Below, piece after piece: positions 7,101 through 12,887 of a DNA stretch of 13,853 nt; position 1 is the stretch's first letter; each line of letters starts with the position of its first letter. Under the pieces are notes generated by a model, which saw only the letters and a program-made list of their open reading frames with translations, ran no database searches and had not been told where the DNA came from. A program made the translations under genes and the position numbers. The DNA comes from Candidatus Poseidoniales archaeon (lineage in GTDB: Archaea; Thermoplasmatota; Poseidoniia; MGIII; CG-Epi1). The stretch lies in NCBI GenBank assembly GCA_015658585.1, contig DQOP01000130.1:1-13853 (forward strand). Reading direction: 5' to 3'.

Positions 7101-7451
7101 GGCCACGAGCACACCCTCGGTAAGGATTGAGAGTGATGTTCTGACCGCTTGTTCAAGGGCCTTCTCAATACCTTCACTTCGGAGTTCGCCGGCTAATTCC
7201 TTAGCTAGAATCAAAGCCGTGGATTCCCTACCATTATTCTTGGCAACCGCACGAATACGCGGGGCAATGCCAGGAGGGCCAACTTGGGCCTCAACTCTCT
7301 CAGCAAGGTCCTTGGCCCGTGGTATCTCAGGTTCAAGAGCCGGATCAAATCCAGCTTTCCTGGCCTTCGAAACCAGATTGTAACAATCATCAGCTCTCTT
7401 TTCTAAATCACCAAAATAGGATTTCATTTCATCCGAAGCGACAAGGACCAC
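4143..7451 (-). CDS. polC: DNA polymerase D (PolD) large subunit DP2
   Basis: Catalytic subunit of the archaeal replicative polymerase PolD, working with the DP1 exonuclease subunit (not in this window). At 1102 residues it is near the usual DP2 length. It shows the N-terminal DP2 block (SYFGDLE at 11, LAERVEAQVGPPGIAPRIR at 49-67), AAGGTAQALSVLIADVVRR (147-165), RDLPRVETNSLRGGACLVLAEG (229-250), GRPEKAKERRM (574-584) and the active-site loop NCDGDED (853-859), whose aspartates (D855, D857) bind the catalytic metal. Two cysteine clusters probably bind zinc: C633/C636/C645/C646 and C1022/C1025/C1038/C1040. The last eight residues, QMDLGAFL (1095-1102), fit a PCNA-interacting peptide (QxxLxxFL). 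No intein interrupts NCDGDED, a known insertion site. GTG at 7451 is the furthest start; ATG at 7427 (residue 9) is an alternative. Confidence 0.97.
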   Translation of the reverse strand: MVLVASDEMKSYFGDLEKRADDCYNLVSKARKAGFDPALEPEIPRAKDLAERVEAQVGPPGIAPRIRAVAKNNGRESTALILAKELAGELRSEGIEKALEQAVRTSLSILTEGVLVAPTEGVVRVSTMINQNNTRCAAIYYAGPIRAAGGTAQALSVLIADVVRRELGLDSYIPTPAEIERYKEEIPLYKRAVNLQYVPSSNEIDTIAKSCPICITGESTERIEVAGNRDLPRVETNSLRGGACLVLAEGLCLKAAKVLKHVDRLGISGWDFLRTYTEKKRETTLGNVKEHKYLKDVLAGRPIFAFPDKPGAFRLRYGRTRLAGLASMSIHPSTMLALDSFAAIGTQIKIQLPGKATAATPCDSIEGPSVLLKDGTFIRLDDYEKAKIVVDQIDRIIDIGEILVPVGEFIENNHPLEPSGWCIDWWDAIIKDSQIDAYDGEFDFASLLEFSKHHQVPLHPKYTYYWGDLDTKEINDLRNQLIRNGERVKDNSFPLVYKEIFLRLGIFFRISDNSIILEDGVKPLFHTLGLEVKNNSLESSMDVLDTEDSVALISHLSGVIIKNRAPTRIGASMGRPEKAKERRMKPPPNVLFPLGEAGGSQRLVNTALKSSSKRGFSRGRPGIIEVETQLRYCKECRKETVSIHCCKTQTMVKDQARRRSVDVSELITKAMNNTRTGILPKIKGVKGLMSVQKVPECLEKGILRAKYDLRVYKDGTLRYDMIDLPITHFYPKEIGLTVDKAKQLGYLKDMNGQPLESGDQLLEMKVQDLIVSERSGNWLVKVSNFVDEELSRLYGMEPFYGLEPNSSPEELIGDLLICLSPHTSAGVLTRLIGFTSAKAQYGHPFLHAAKRRNCDGDEDSIMLLLDGLLNYSNSFVPGTRGGTMDTPRVLSTCIDPTEIDSEAHNIELNTEYSLEFYNHAEKRSEPNAVTSLLDTVSQRLESPEQYENYGFTHKSSSINQGPIESRYVILGSMSEKALASLELASRTRASDAAYVAEQTIEKHFIRDIIGNLRSFSTQGVRCKKCPKKYRRPPLSDTCSCGGKLQLNISPASVSKYKKIATYISEKYGSRPFVKQRLELAFGAIEDTLENEQIKQMDLGAFL

Positions 7452-7467
7452 GAACCAGTATTGAATG

Positions 7468-7478
7468 CCTATTATTAT
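7468..7478 (-). promoter_or_regulatory. Possible TATA-like box for polC
   Basis: An A/T-rich core, ATAATAAT flanked by G/C on the minus strand, is centred about 22 bases upstream of the GTG at 7451, in the 41-base gap after the permease gene. The spacing is slightly short, so this is weak. It would favour the GTG over the internal ATG as the true start. Confidence 0.3.
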
Positions 7479-7492
7479 CCTATTTCCCAGTC

Positions 7493-8995
7493 CTAGGAAC
7501 CATAGCTGTCAATGAATATCGAGCGATAGGCAGACGCACTAGCCCGTATACCTGCAACCAATATCCCGTATGAGACAACGGCAAAAATTAGTCCGGCAAA
7601 CAAGCCCATACTATGATTCCAGAGCATTACAGTAGCAGGAAGAATTAAAAGGACAGAAGAAAACAAAGCTGAATTGCCCATCAGCATGAATTGTACCAGA
7701 ATATCAGGATTTCCTCTATCACTTTCATCAAAATTAGCAAATGCACTTCCTGACCAGATTCCTAGGCCTGTATTACATAAAATCAGAATTATCAGACATT
7801 CTCCAAAGAATAATGTAACTTTGAGAGGGAATTGAGCCAGAATACAAATGGGAAGCCAGATAGCCAACAGACCCGGTAATGCCATCATCAACAAGGCCAC
7901 TGCTTTGCCTTTCATTATTAAAACAGATTCAACAGGATTCGATTTCATAATCCATAGACGTTTCCCTTCAACACCCAGAATTGTAGAACCCAGCATAGTG
8001 CATTGAAGTAAAGCACCCAAGTACATACTTATGGCCAGCATCCCTGGATAGTATAACTTGGGAGGAAGGTCACCGACAGGTTCGGTTGGGAGGCCAACCT
8101 TGTACCACCAGAAAATCAAAAGCGCGGCTATTGAAAATGTAGAAAATGCAGAACTTAGAACGTCCCGTTCCCTGATAGAGGACGTCACTTCTTTAGAGCA
8201 GATAGAAGAAACACGAACTCCAAATACAGGCTCAAGCCATTTGAATTGAAGAATTCTGAAGGGATGCTTATGGGACGAAGAATTGGTCTTATGAGACTCA
8301 AGAGCCTCGATAAAAATCTGATCCATATTATAAAAATAAATCATCAATACCAATAAAGTGGCTGAGGATATTACTATAGCCGTATCAGGGGCTGCGTGTG
8401 ATCCATTGGCTATAAACATCAGAATTATTAGAAAAGGAGATAGTGTAATCAAAAACTTGAATTTACGTGAGAATGGATGCAGGGAACCAATAATTGAGAA
8501 CATAAAACCACACAGAGGTGACAATATGGAGAATATGAGAAACAGAATCAAGAAATCTTGAGGTAGAAAAATATTAGTGTTGGTAACATAATTACCTGTC
8601 ACAAAAATCAACAGTAAGGAAGCCGACAGAAATAAACTTGGAACAACAATCGATAACAGCATACCATTCATTATCTGTCTTGCACGAATCGGTTGTACCA
8701 AATGCATATCCATGGTCTTGGATTTGATTATCTTGCGATAAGTGGCTCCTGCTGACCGAAGCGTGAATAGGGCGAAAAATATCACCAGTATAGTCCCATA
8801 ACCCTCATTTGACCCCTCCGGAAATAACTCTGGATTGTCGATAACAAATTTAACAATACGTATACAGGCAAACGAGAATATCATACCAAGCAAAACTATC
8901 AACATGGTGGCTGCGAATCTCTTCTTTATGGATTCTACATTGCGCCTTATAGAAGATTTGAATTCAGCTTCAAATATAGCATAAGAGACGCTCAT
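7493..8995 (-). CDS. Polytopic membrane protein, ABC-2-type permease-like
   Basis: A 500-residue integral membrane protein with about 12 predicted helices in two halves of six, separated by a charged cytoplasmic stretch (about 230-275, with SHKTNSSSHKHP). The N-terminal 30 residues (FEAEFKSSIRRNVESIKKRF) form a cytoplasmic amphipathic start. In the second half, GVEGKRLWIMKSNPVESVLIMKGK (about 353-376) follows a helix in the way ABC-2-type exporter permeases do, with a G-x-E-G-(K/R)-R-x-W pattern then a new transmembrane segment. No ATP-binding partner lies in the window, so the substrate and even active transport are uncertain. ATG at 8995 overlaps the stop of the upstream zinc-protein gene (ATGA), making a coupled pair. 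Confidence 0.7.
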   Translation of the reverse strand: MSVSYAIFEAEFKSSIRRNVESIKKRFAATMLIVLLGMIFSFACIRIVKFVIDNPELFPEGSNEGYGTILVIFFALFTLRSAGATYRKIIKSKTMDMHLVQPIRARQIMNGMLLSIVVPSLFLSASLLLIFVTGNYVTNTNIFLPQDFLILFLIFSILSPLCGFMFSIIGSLHPFSRKFKFLITLSPFLIILMFIANGSHAAPDTAIVISSATLLVLMIYFYNMDQIFIEALESHKTNSSSHKHPFRILQFKWLEPVFGVRVSSICSKEVTSSIRERDVLSSAFSTFSIAALLIFWWYKVGLPTEPVGDLPPKLYYPGMLAISMYLGALLQCTMLGSTILGVEGKRLWIMKSNPVESVLIMKGKAVALLMMALPGLLAIWLPICILAQFPLKVTLFFGECLIILILCNTGLGIWSGSAFANFDESDRGNPDILVQFMLMGNSALFSSVLLILPATVMLWNHSMGLFAGLIFAVVSYGILVAGIRASASAYRSIFIDSYGS

Positions 8996-9231
8996 CTGTA
9001 TGCCGGGTTGGTACCCAAAGACTCCAATGTCCTATTCTTCTTGGTAGATTTCTTGTACAAACTATAACATTCTGAGCAAAGATTGACTTTACGACTCGAG
9101 CCCGGAAGATCCAAGACTCCTGATTTCTCAGCCCTCTTTCTTGGCAAAGAACGTTTAGGTGTTTTGCCACAATCTCTTTGGCTGCAAACATCTTTACCTC
9201 CAGTTGACAGCGATATCTCTCTGTGTTTCAT
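8992..9231 (-). CDS. Small putative zinc-binding protein (79 aa)
   Basis: An unrecognised, basic 79-residue protein with two cysteine pairs: C16-x4-C21 and C52-x2-C55 (CSQRDC and LCSECYSLYKK). The 30 residues between them are rich in Lys, Arg and Ser, as is the C-terminal tail. It has no membrane segment or signal. The layout is that of a small nucleic-acid- or protein-binding zinc finger, by analogy only. It is supported as a gene by a TATA-like box 27 bases upstream of ATG 9231 and by the ATGA overlap with the permease start, which makes it the first gene of a two-gene unit. The overlapping frame at 8970-9191 is rejected because it lacks both features. Confidence 0.7.
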   Translation of the reverse strand: MKHREISLSTGGKDVCSQRDCGKTPKRSLPRKRAEKSGVLDLPGSSRKVNLCSECYSLYKKSTKKNRTLESLGTNPAYR

Positions 9232-9253
9232 TATAGCAATATGGAACTTGTCA

Positions 9254-9262
9254 TACTTAAAA
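9254..9262 (-). promoter_or_regulatory. TATA-like box for the zinc protein/permease unit
   Basis: TTTTAAGTA on the minus strand (centre near 9258) lies 27 bases upstream of ATG 9231. This is ideal spacing for a leaderless archaeal transcript. Confidence 0.5.
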
Positions 9263-9273
9263 CATTATTGACC

Positions 9274-9510
9274 CTATTTTTCCATGGATAGGCCCACAGA
9301 ATGAGATATCAACTCGCCACATTTGGCACAATAATTTATGTTTTCATCAGGAATTCTGTAACTGCATGAAGGACATTTCCTTTCTACCTTAGAGGATGGT
9401 TCATTGCCTCCTTTTCTAAGATTAATAATATATCCAATAGCCAACAAAACCAAAATCACCGTCTGGCTATAACAGACCAATTCTTCAAATTCCACGGATG
9501 TGTAAAGCAT
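9274..9510 (-). CDS. Membrane-anchored zinc-ribbon protein (78 aa)
   Basis: A 78-residue protein with one N-terminal membrane helix (about residues 11-31, VCYSQTVILVLLAIGYIINL) followed by Lys/Arg (RKGG), and then a C-terminal zinc ribbon: CPSC (46-49) and CAKCGE (61-66), i.e. CxxC-11-CxxC. By the positive-inside rule the ribbon should face the cytoplasm. Such 'zinc-ribbon plus TM' proteins are common in archaea and of unknown role. The ATG at 9510 is only 25 bases from the stop of the upstream acyl-CoA dehydrogenase, with no TATA box at leaderless distance, so the two are probably co-transcribed. This does not imply a shared function. Confidence 0.72.
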   Translation of the reverse strand: MLYTSVEFEELVCYSQTVILVLLAIGYIINLRKGGNEPSSKVERKCPSCSYRIPDENINYCAKCGELISHSVGLSMEK

Positions 9511-9535
9511 ATGGACTTTAACACTGTCGCGAGGT

Positions 9536-10720
9536 CTACTGCAATGTTATATCTGGCATAAGAGGGCGAGCCGCAAAACCTTTCAGTGCAAAATTGCTAC
9601 CTTCCCCAACCCGGCATACAAACAAATCACGATGGTGCCGTATCAATCCAAATTCGTCCAATGATGAAACTCCACCACAAATTTCCATTGCCATGGTCAG
9701 ATGATCCGATGCTCTGCGGGAACACTCTATCTTGACCTTGGCTGCTGATTCTCTATCTAAGGTGTCATTGTCATATCTATTAGTCAAATCAATCAACCAC
9801 GTCAGACCCTGCTCCAAGGTTATGTCCATATCGATGATTACGTCCTGAACCCTCTGGAAAGTTCCAATCGGAACCCCGAATTGTTCCCTTTCCTGAGAAT
9901 ATGTTCTGCATTTGTCAAGAGCAAATGCAAGAGATGCCAAGGACATTCCTGCTATGAACAGACGACCTCCGTTCAAACTCTGGGCCATAACCTTGAAACC
10001 CTCATTTTCCTTGCCAAGAATTGCATCACCAGGTACTCTAACATCATCAAATGCAATGGAACCTGTAGAAGACTGACTCCATAGATCCTTGCCGGCCATT
10101 TCCTGATAAGAAACATTTGGATCATCCATGGGAACTATGAAACAGGTCGTCCTGTGACCTGGTTTTGATTTCGGGTCCGTCATAGCGTGTACGACGACAT
10201 GACTGGACCATTTGGCATTGGTCGACCAGCATTTTTCTCCTTTGATTATCCAGTCCTTTCCTTTTTTCTTGGCAGTAACCTGTGGATTAGTTGCGTCGGA
10301 ACCTCGTCCAGGTTCTGATAGTCCAAATACGAACATGCGCTTTCCACTTGCCAGATCGGGCAGGTGGTCCTGTTTTTGCTTGTCCGTTCCAAATAATTGC
10401 AAGGGTTTGGTCCCCAAAGACGTGGCCGCACCAGGAGTGATCGCCAAAGACTGGGAATGATAACCAAGTGCCAGACCCATCAGGATCAGATCAAGCTGGT
10501 TACCTCCTTGTCCTCCATAATCCTCAGAAACGGTAACGCCAAAAAGTCCCATCTGCCCCATCTCTTCAATGATCTCATCTGGTATCAACTGGTGGTTCCG
10601 TTCCCAATCAAGATAATTAGGTTCTATTCTTTCTTCAGCAAAGTCACATACTGCCTTGTAGAAAGTCATTGAATCCGGTGATATCAATCTTTCCAGATAA
10701 TAGTCCAAACGGCGTTCCAT
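9536..10720 (-). CDS. Acyl-CoA dehydrogenase
   Basis: FAD-dependent alpha,beta-oxidation of an acyl-CoA to the trans-2-enoyl-CoA, passing electrons to an electron-transfer flavoprotein; cytoplasmic. Its 394 residues fit the family. Order: N-terminal helical domain (to about 125), beta-domain with FGLSEPGRGSDA (132-143) and CWSTNAKW (164-171) that cradle the flavin and acyl chain, and C-terminal helical domain with REQFGVPIGTFQRVQD and MEICGG. The catalytic-base region reads RVGEGSNFALKG, placing the likely base at E373, the usual position in short/medium-chain enzymes. Chain length cannot be fixed; a branched short-chain substrate is possible given the acyl-CoA mutase in the same window. ATG 10720 is preceded at 25 bases by a weak TATA-like CTTTAACA. 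Divergent from the GC-rich gene at 10844. Confidence 0.95.
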   Translation of the reverse strand: MERRLDYYLERLISPDSMTFYKAVCDFAEERIEPNYLDWERNHQLIPDEIIEEMGQMGLFGVTVSEDYGGQGGNQLDLILMGLALGYHSQSLAITPGAATSLGTKPLQLFGTDKQKQDHLPDLASGKRMFVFGLSEPGRGSDATNPQVTAKKKGKDWIIKGEKCWSTNAKWSSHVVVHAMTDPKSKPGHRTTCFIVPMDDPNVSYQEMAGKDLWSQSSTGSIAFDDVRVPGDAILGKENEGFKVMAQSLNGGRLFIAGMSLASLAFALDKCRTYSQEREQFGVPIGTFQRVQDVIIDMDITLEQGLTWLIDLTNRYDNDTLDRESAAKVKIECSRRASDHLTMAMEICGGVSSLDEFGLIRHHRDLFVCRVGEGSNFALKGFAARPLMPDITLQ

Positions 10721-10741
10721 GGACTTGTCACAAAGATATCT

Positions 10742-10749
10742 GTTAAAGT
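10742..10749 (-). promoter_or_regulatory. Weak TATA-like box for acyl-CoA dehydrogenase
   Basis: ACTTTAAC on the minus strand is centred about 25 bases upstream of ATG 10720, in the 123-base divergent spacer shared with the gene at 10844. Assigned by spacing only. Confidence 0.3.
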
Positions 10750-10811
10750 GGTTATTGCCCCGTCGATGTGACCTTTGATTTACTACTTTACACCCCTAGA
10801 CTGCCGATTAC

Positions 10812-10820
10812 CATAAAAAT
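10812..10820 (+). promoter_or_regulatory. TATA-like box for the GC-rich zinc-ribbon gene
   Basis: CATAAAAAT is centred about 28 bases upstream of ATG 10844 and is the main A/T-rich element in this part of the spacer. There is no Shine-Dalgarno sequence before the ATG, so the transcript is probably leaderless like its neighbours. Confidence 0.5.
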
Positions 10821-10843
10821 GGCTAAACCGACTGAGGGTTTTT

Positions 10844-11197
10844 ATGCTACCTGCACAATCTTCTAATGTGAGCGACTGGATTAATTGCGGAACCTGTGAG
10901 GAGCAGTTCGAGATTAACCAGGTATTCTACCGTGACCTGGGCTACTGTTCGCGCTGCCGCCGGCACATGACCGCCCCTGATCTTGAACTGCTCTGCGCAG
11001 CCGAGGCAGCCGTCGCAGGGTACGGTGATGGGCGCATCTCCCGCAACGACCTCCAAGACATCATAGCCATCATCCACGGCACCGGCTGGTTCAGCCCAGT
11101 CGAAAAGGCGACTCTAGACCACATCCACGACAACTATCGTTTTACCAAAGCCGCCGAGCGGCTCTACCATAGCGAACTCGAGGACTGGCCCCGATAG
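10844..11197 (+). CDS. Hypothetical protein with N-terminal zinc ribbon, GC-rich gene
   Basis: A 117-residue soluble protein of unknown function. Residues 15-38 hold two CxxC knuckles (C15/C18 and C35/C38, CGTC and CSRC) spaced 16 apart, a likely zinc ribbon. The rest (43-117) looks helical: a run of Ala/Leu/Glu, then GDGRISRNDLQDIIAIIHG (about 61-79), reminiscent of an EF-hand-like or three-helix module, and an acidic-aromatic end. Base composition stands out: 61% G+C by hand count over 10921-11160, while neighbours are near 40-45%, and third positions are mostly G or C. It is also the only plus-strand gene in the right half. A TATA box at leaderless distance suggests it is expressed. A recent transfer or a small lineage-specific gene are both possible. 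Confidence 0.72.
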   Translation: MLPAQSSNVSDWINCGTCEEQFEINQVFYRDLGYCSRCRRHMTAPDLELLCAAEAAVAGYGDGRISRNDLQDIIAIIHGTGWFSPVEKATLDHIHDNYRFTKAAERLYHSELEDWPR

Positions 11198-11256
11198 GAG
11201 GACTTCGAACCATTATGCTTGTAGCGCCAGTGGGTTTAGGGTTTTCACAGAAAGGG

Positions 11257-12882
11257 TTATCGTGACCGGCCTATTGCACCACGTGGTGCTTCAGGCTCGT
11301 AATCTACCTGAAGTTCGGGTGGCCATTCCCTGGGACTATCATCCACACCTTGAAGAATTATGTACCCAATTATCATCAGTAAGAAGAGAAATGCAATTGC
11401 TGCTGGTCTCCCAAGACCTAGTACATCCACTATTATCCCCCATGACAAAGGACCTATAATAGTGGCAAAGCGACCAACCATGCTGTACAGTCCGTAGAAC
11501 TGACCTATGTAGCGAGGAGGGGTCAGAACCAGCATGTATGGTCTATCGGCACACCAGGTACCACCTAGCGCTATCCCTGCCAAGAAAGGTGCAAGCCAAA
11601 TCATCCACGTTGGTAAACCCAACCAAACCGTAGAAATGAGCAATGAAAATGTGGCAAACCAGACCCATAGTACCAAATTCAATGTGGTTTTAGGTCCGAT
11701 TATATCAACCAAATATCCCCAAAGAAATCCACTAACTATGGCACTGAGAACCCCCATTAAACTATATAACGTAATTTCATAGGTTGTCATACCAAATTCC
11801 TTACTGACATATATTGCCGCAAATGCAACAGATGTATTGGCTGCATCAGTATAGAAAACACGGCCAACAAGGAATCTGGAAAGTCCGGGGAATTGGTCAA
11901 GCATTCCTAATGTTTTTTTTAACTGTCTGAAAGTCCCTAAAACTGCAGTCTGAATCGAGCCTTCCCTGAATAAAGAGGTTGTGGGTGTGGAGATAAAACC
12001 AAAAAGACAGATCAATGCGACAAGACCGAGAAGTGTACCCATGTTAACACCAATCGGATCTCCTATTATCCAAACATTCAGTAGACATAATAGCGCCATA
12101 ATAATCATCAAACCGGGCCAAAAATTGTCATTCGGGGTTTCCTTTACAAAAATGAAACAGGGAATAGAAAAAATCAGGAAAAGCATGGCTGTAGCTTGAA
12201 AGACTGTTTGGAAAGGGAAACCAAGAATTTCAATGAGAAGATAGCCCGCTCCAAGTCCTATCAGCGAGCCCACATATCCTATTCCTATACCAATACCGCC
12301 AATTCGACCCCGATTACCGGGCGTGGAGATGGTTGCTAATGTCGAATCATAAAAAATAAGGCCAGCCTGATAGAAATAGTTGGCAACTATAAAAAAACCC
12401 AGAGAAACCAGTAGTATTGTTCGTTTGTCCCATCCTGACTTCTCGTATCCCAGTAATGCTGTAAAAGCAACACACAAGAGGGTTGTGTAAAACAGAAAGG
12501 GCATACGCCGTCTAGCCTGGTCCGAGAGAGCCCCGATTATGGGTGCCGTCAGGAAGACTAGAAGCATCGATATCGAATTTGCGTACGCATAATCCGAGTC
12601 CGTGCCTCCTATGCTGTCGCTAACAACCCATAAACTAAAGTAAAATGAAACAATCAGAATAGAGAATATTGTATTTCCAAGATCGTAAAAGGCCCAGGAA
12701 ACAATACTGAACATTGAAGTTTTTGTGGTTATAGGTTCTTTTGGTTTTTTTCTTTCTACGTTAAATTCACTGATTTTATCTTTAATCTTCTTTGGTGCGT
12801 CTAATATCTTCTTTATCCCATATTTGGGCTTAATGAAACCCGTTTTATTATCTCGGTCCTGATCATCATGAGCACGGCTCAT
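11257..12882 (-). CDS. MFS transporter, UMF1/Atg22-like
   Basis: A 541-residue, 12-helix major facilitator protein. A basic cytoplasmic N-terminal extension of about 55 residues precedes SIVSWAFYDLGNTIFSILIV (59-78), the UMF1-type first helix. ALSDQARRRMPFLF is the loop 2-3 signature, and GNRGRIGGIGIGIGYVGSL matches the GR-(V/I)-x-G-x-G-x-x-x-GY pattern of the family. Near the end, GQFYGLYSMVGRFATIIGP corresponds to the (E)FFGFYxxxxK(x)AAxxGP segment. In yeast the relative Atg22 exports amino acids from the vacuole; substrates of prokaryotic members are unknown. The gene follows a second UMF1-like gene by five bases, so the two should be co-transcribed. Its stop faces that of the gene at 10844. 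Confidence 0.88.
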   Translation of the reverse strand: MSRAHDDQDRDNKTGFIKPKYGIKKILDAPKKIKDKISEFNVERKKPKEPITTKTSMFSIVSWAFYDLGNTIFSILIVSFYFSLWVVSDSIGGTDSDYAYANSISMLLVFLTAPIIGALSDQARRRMPFLFYTTLLCVAFTALLGYEKSGWDKRTILLVSLGFFIVANYFYQAGLIFYDSTLATISTPGNRGRIGGIGIGIGYVGSLIGLGAGYLLIEILGFPFQTVFQATAMLFLIFSIPCFIFVKETPNDNFWPGLMIIMALLCLLNVWIIGDPIGVNMGTLLGLVALICLFGFISTPTTSLFREGSIQTAVLGTFRQLKKTLGMLDQFPGLSRFLVGRVFYTDAANTSVAFAAIYVSKEFGMTTYEITLYSLMGVLSAIVSGFLWGYLVDIIGPKTTLNLVLWVWFATFSLLISTVWLGLPTWMIWLAPFLAGIALGGTWCADRPYMLVLTPPRYIGQFYGLYSMVGRFATIIGPLSWGIIVDVLGLGRPAAIAFLFLLMIIGYIILQGVDDSPREWPPELQVDYEPEAPRGAIGRSR

Positions 12883-12887
12883 GTCTA

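Noticed and set aside
8970..9191. 73-codon minus-strand frame overlapping the small zinc protein
   Set aside because: It lacks a TATA box at the right distance and overlaps the permease start out of phase, whereas the 79-codon frame has the TATA box and an ATGA junction.
11231..11246. Telomere-like GGGTTTAGGGTTTT
   Set aside because: Only one and a half units in the convergent gap at 11198-11256; no array, so chance. The gap holds no other clear feature or oligo-T terminator.
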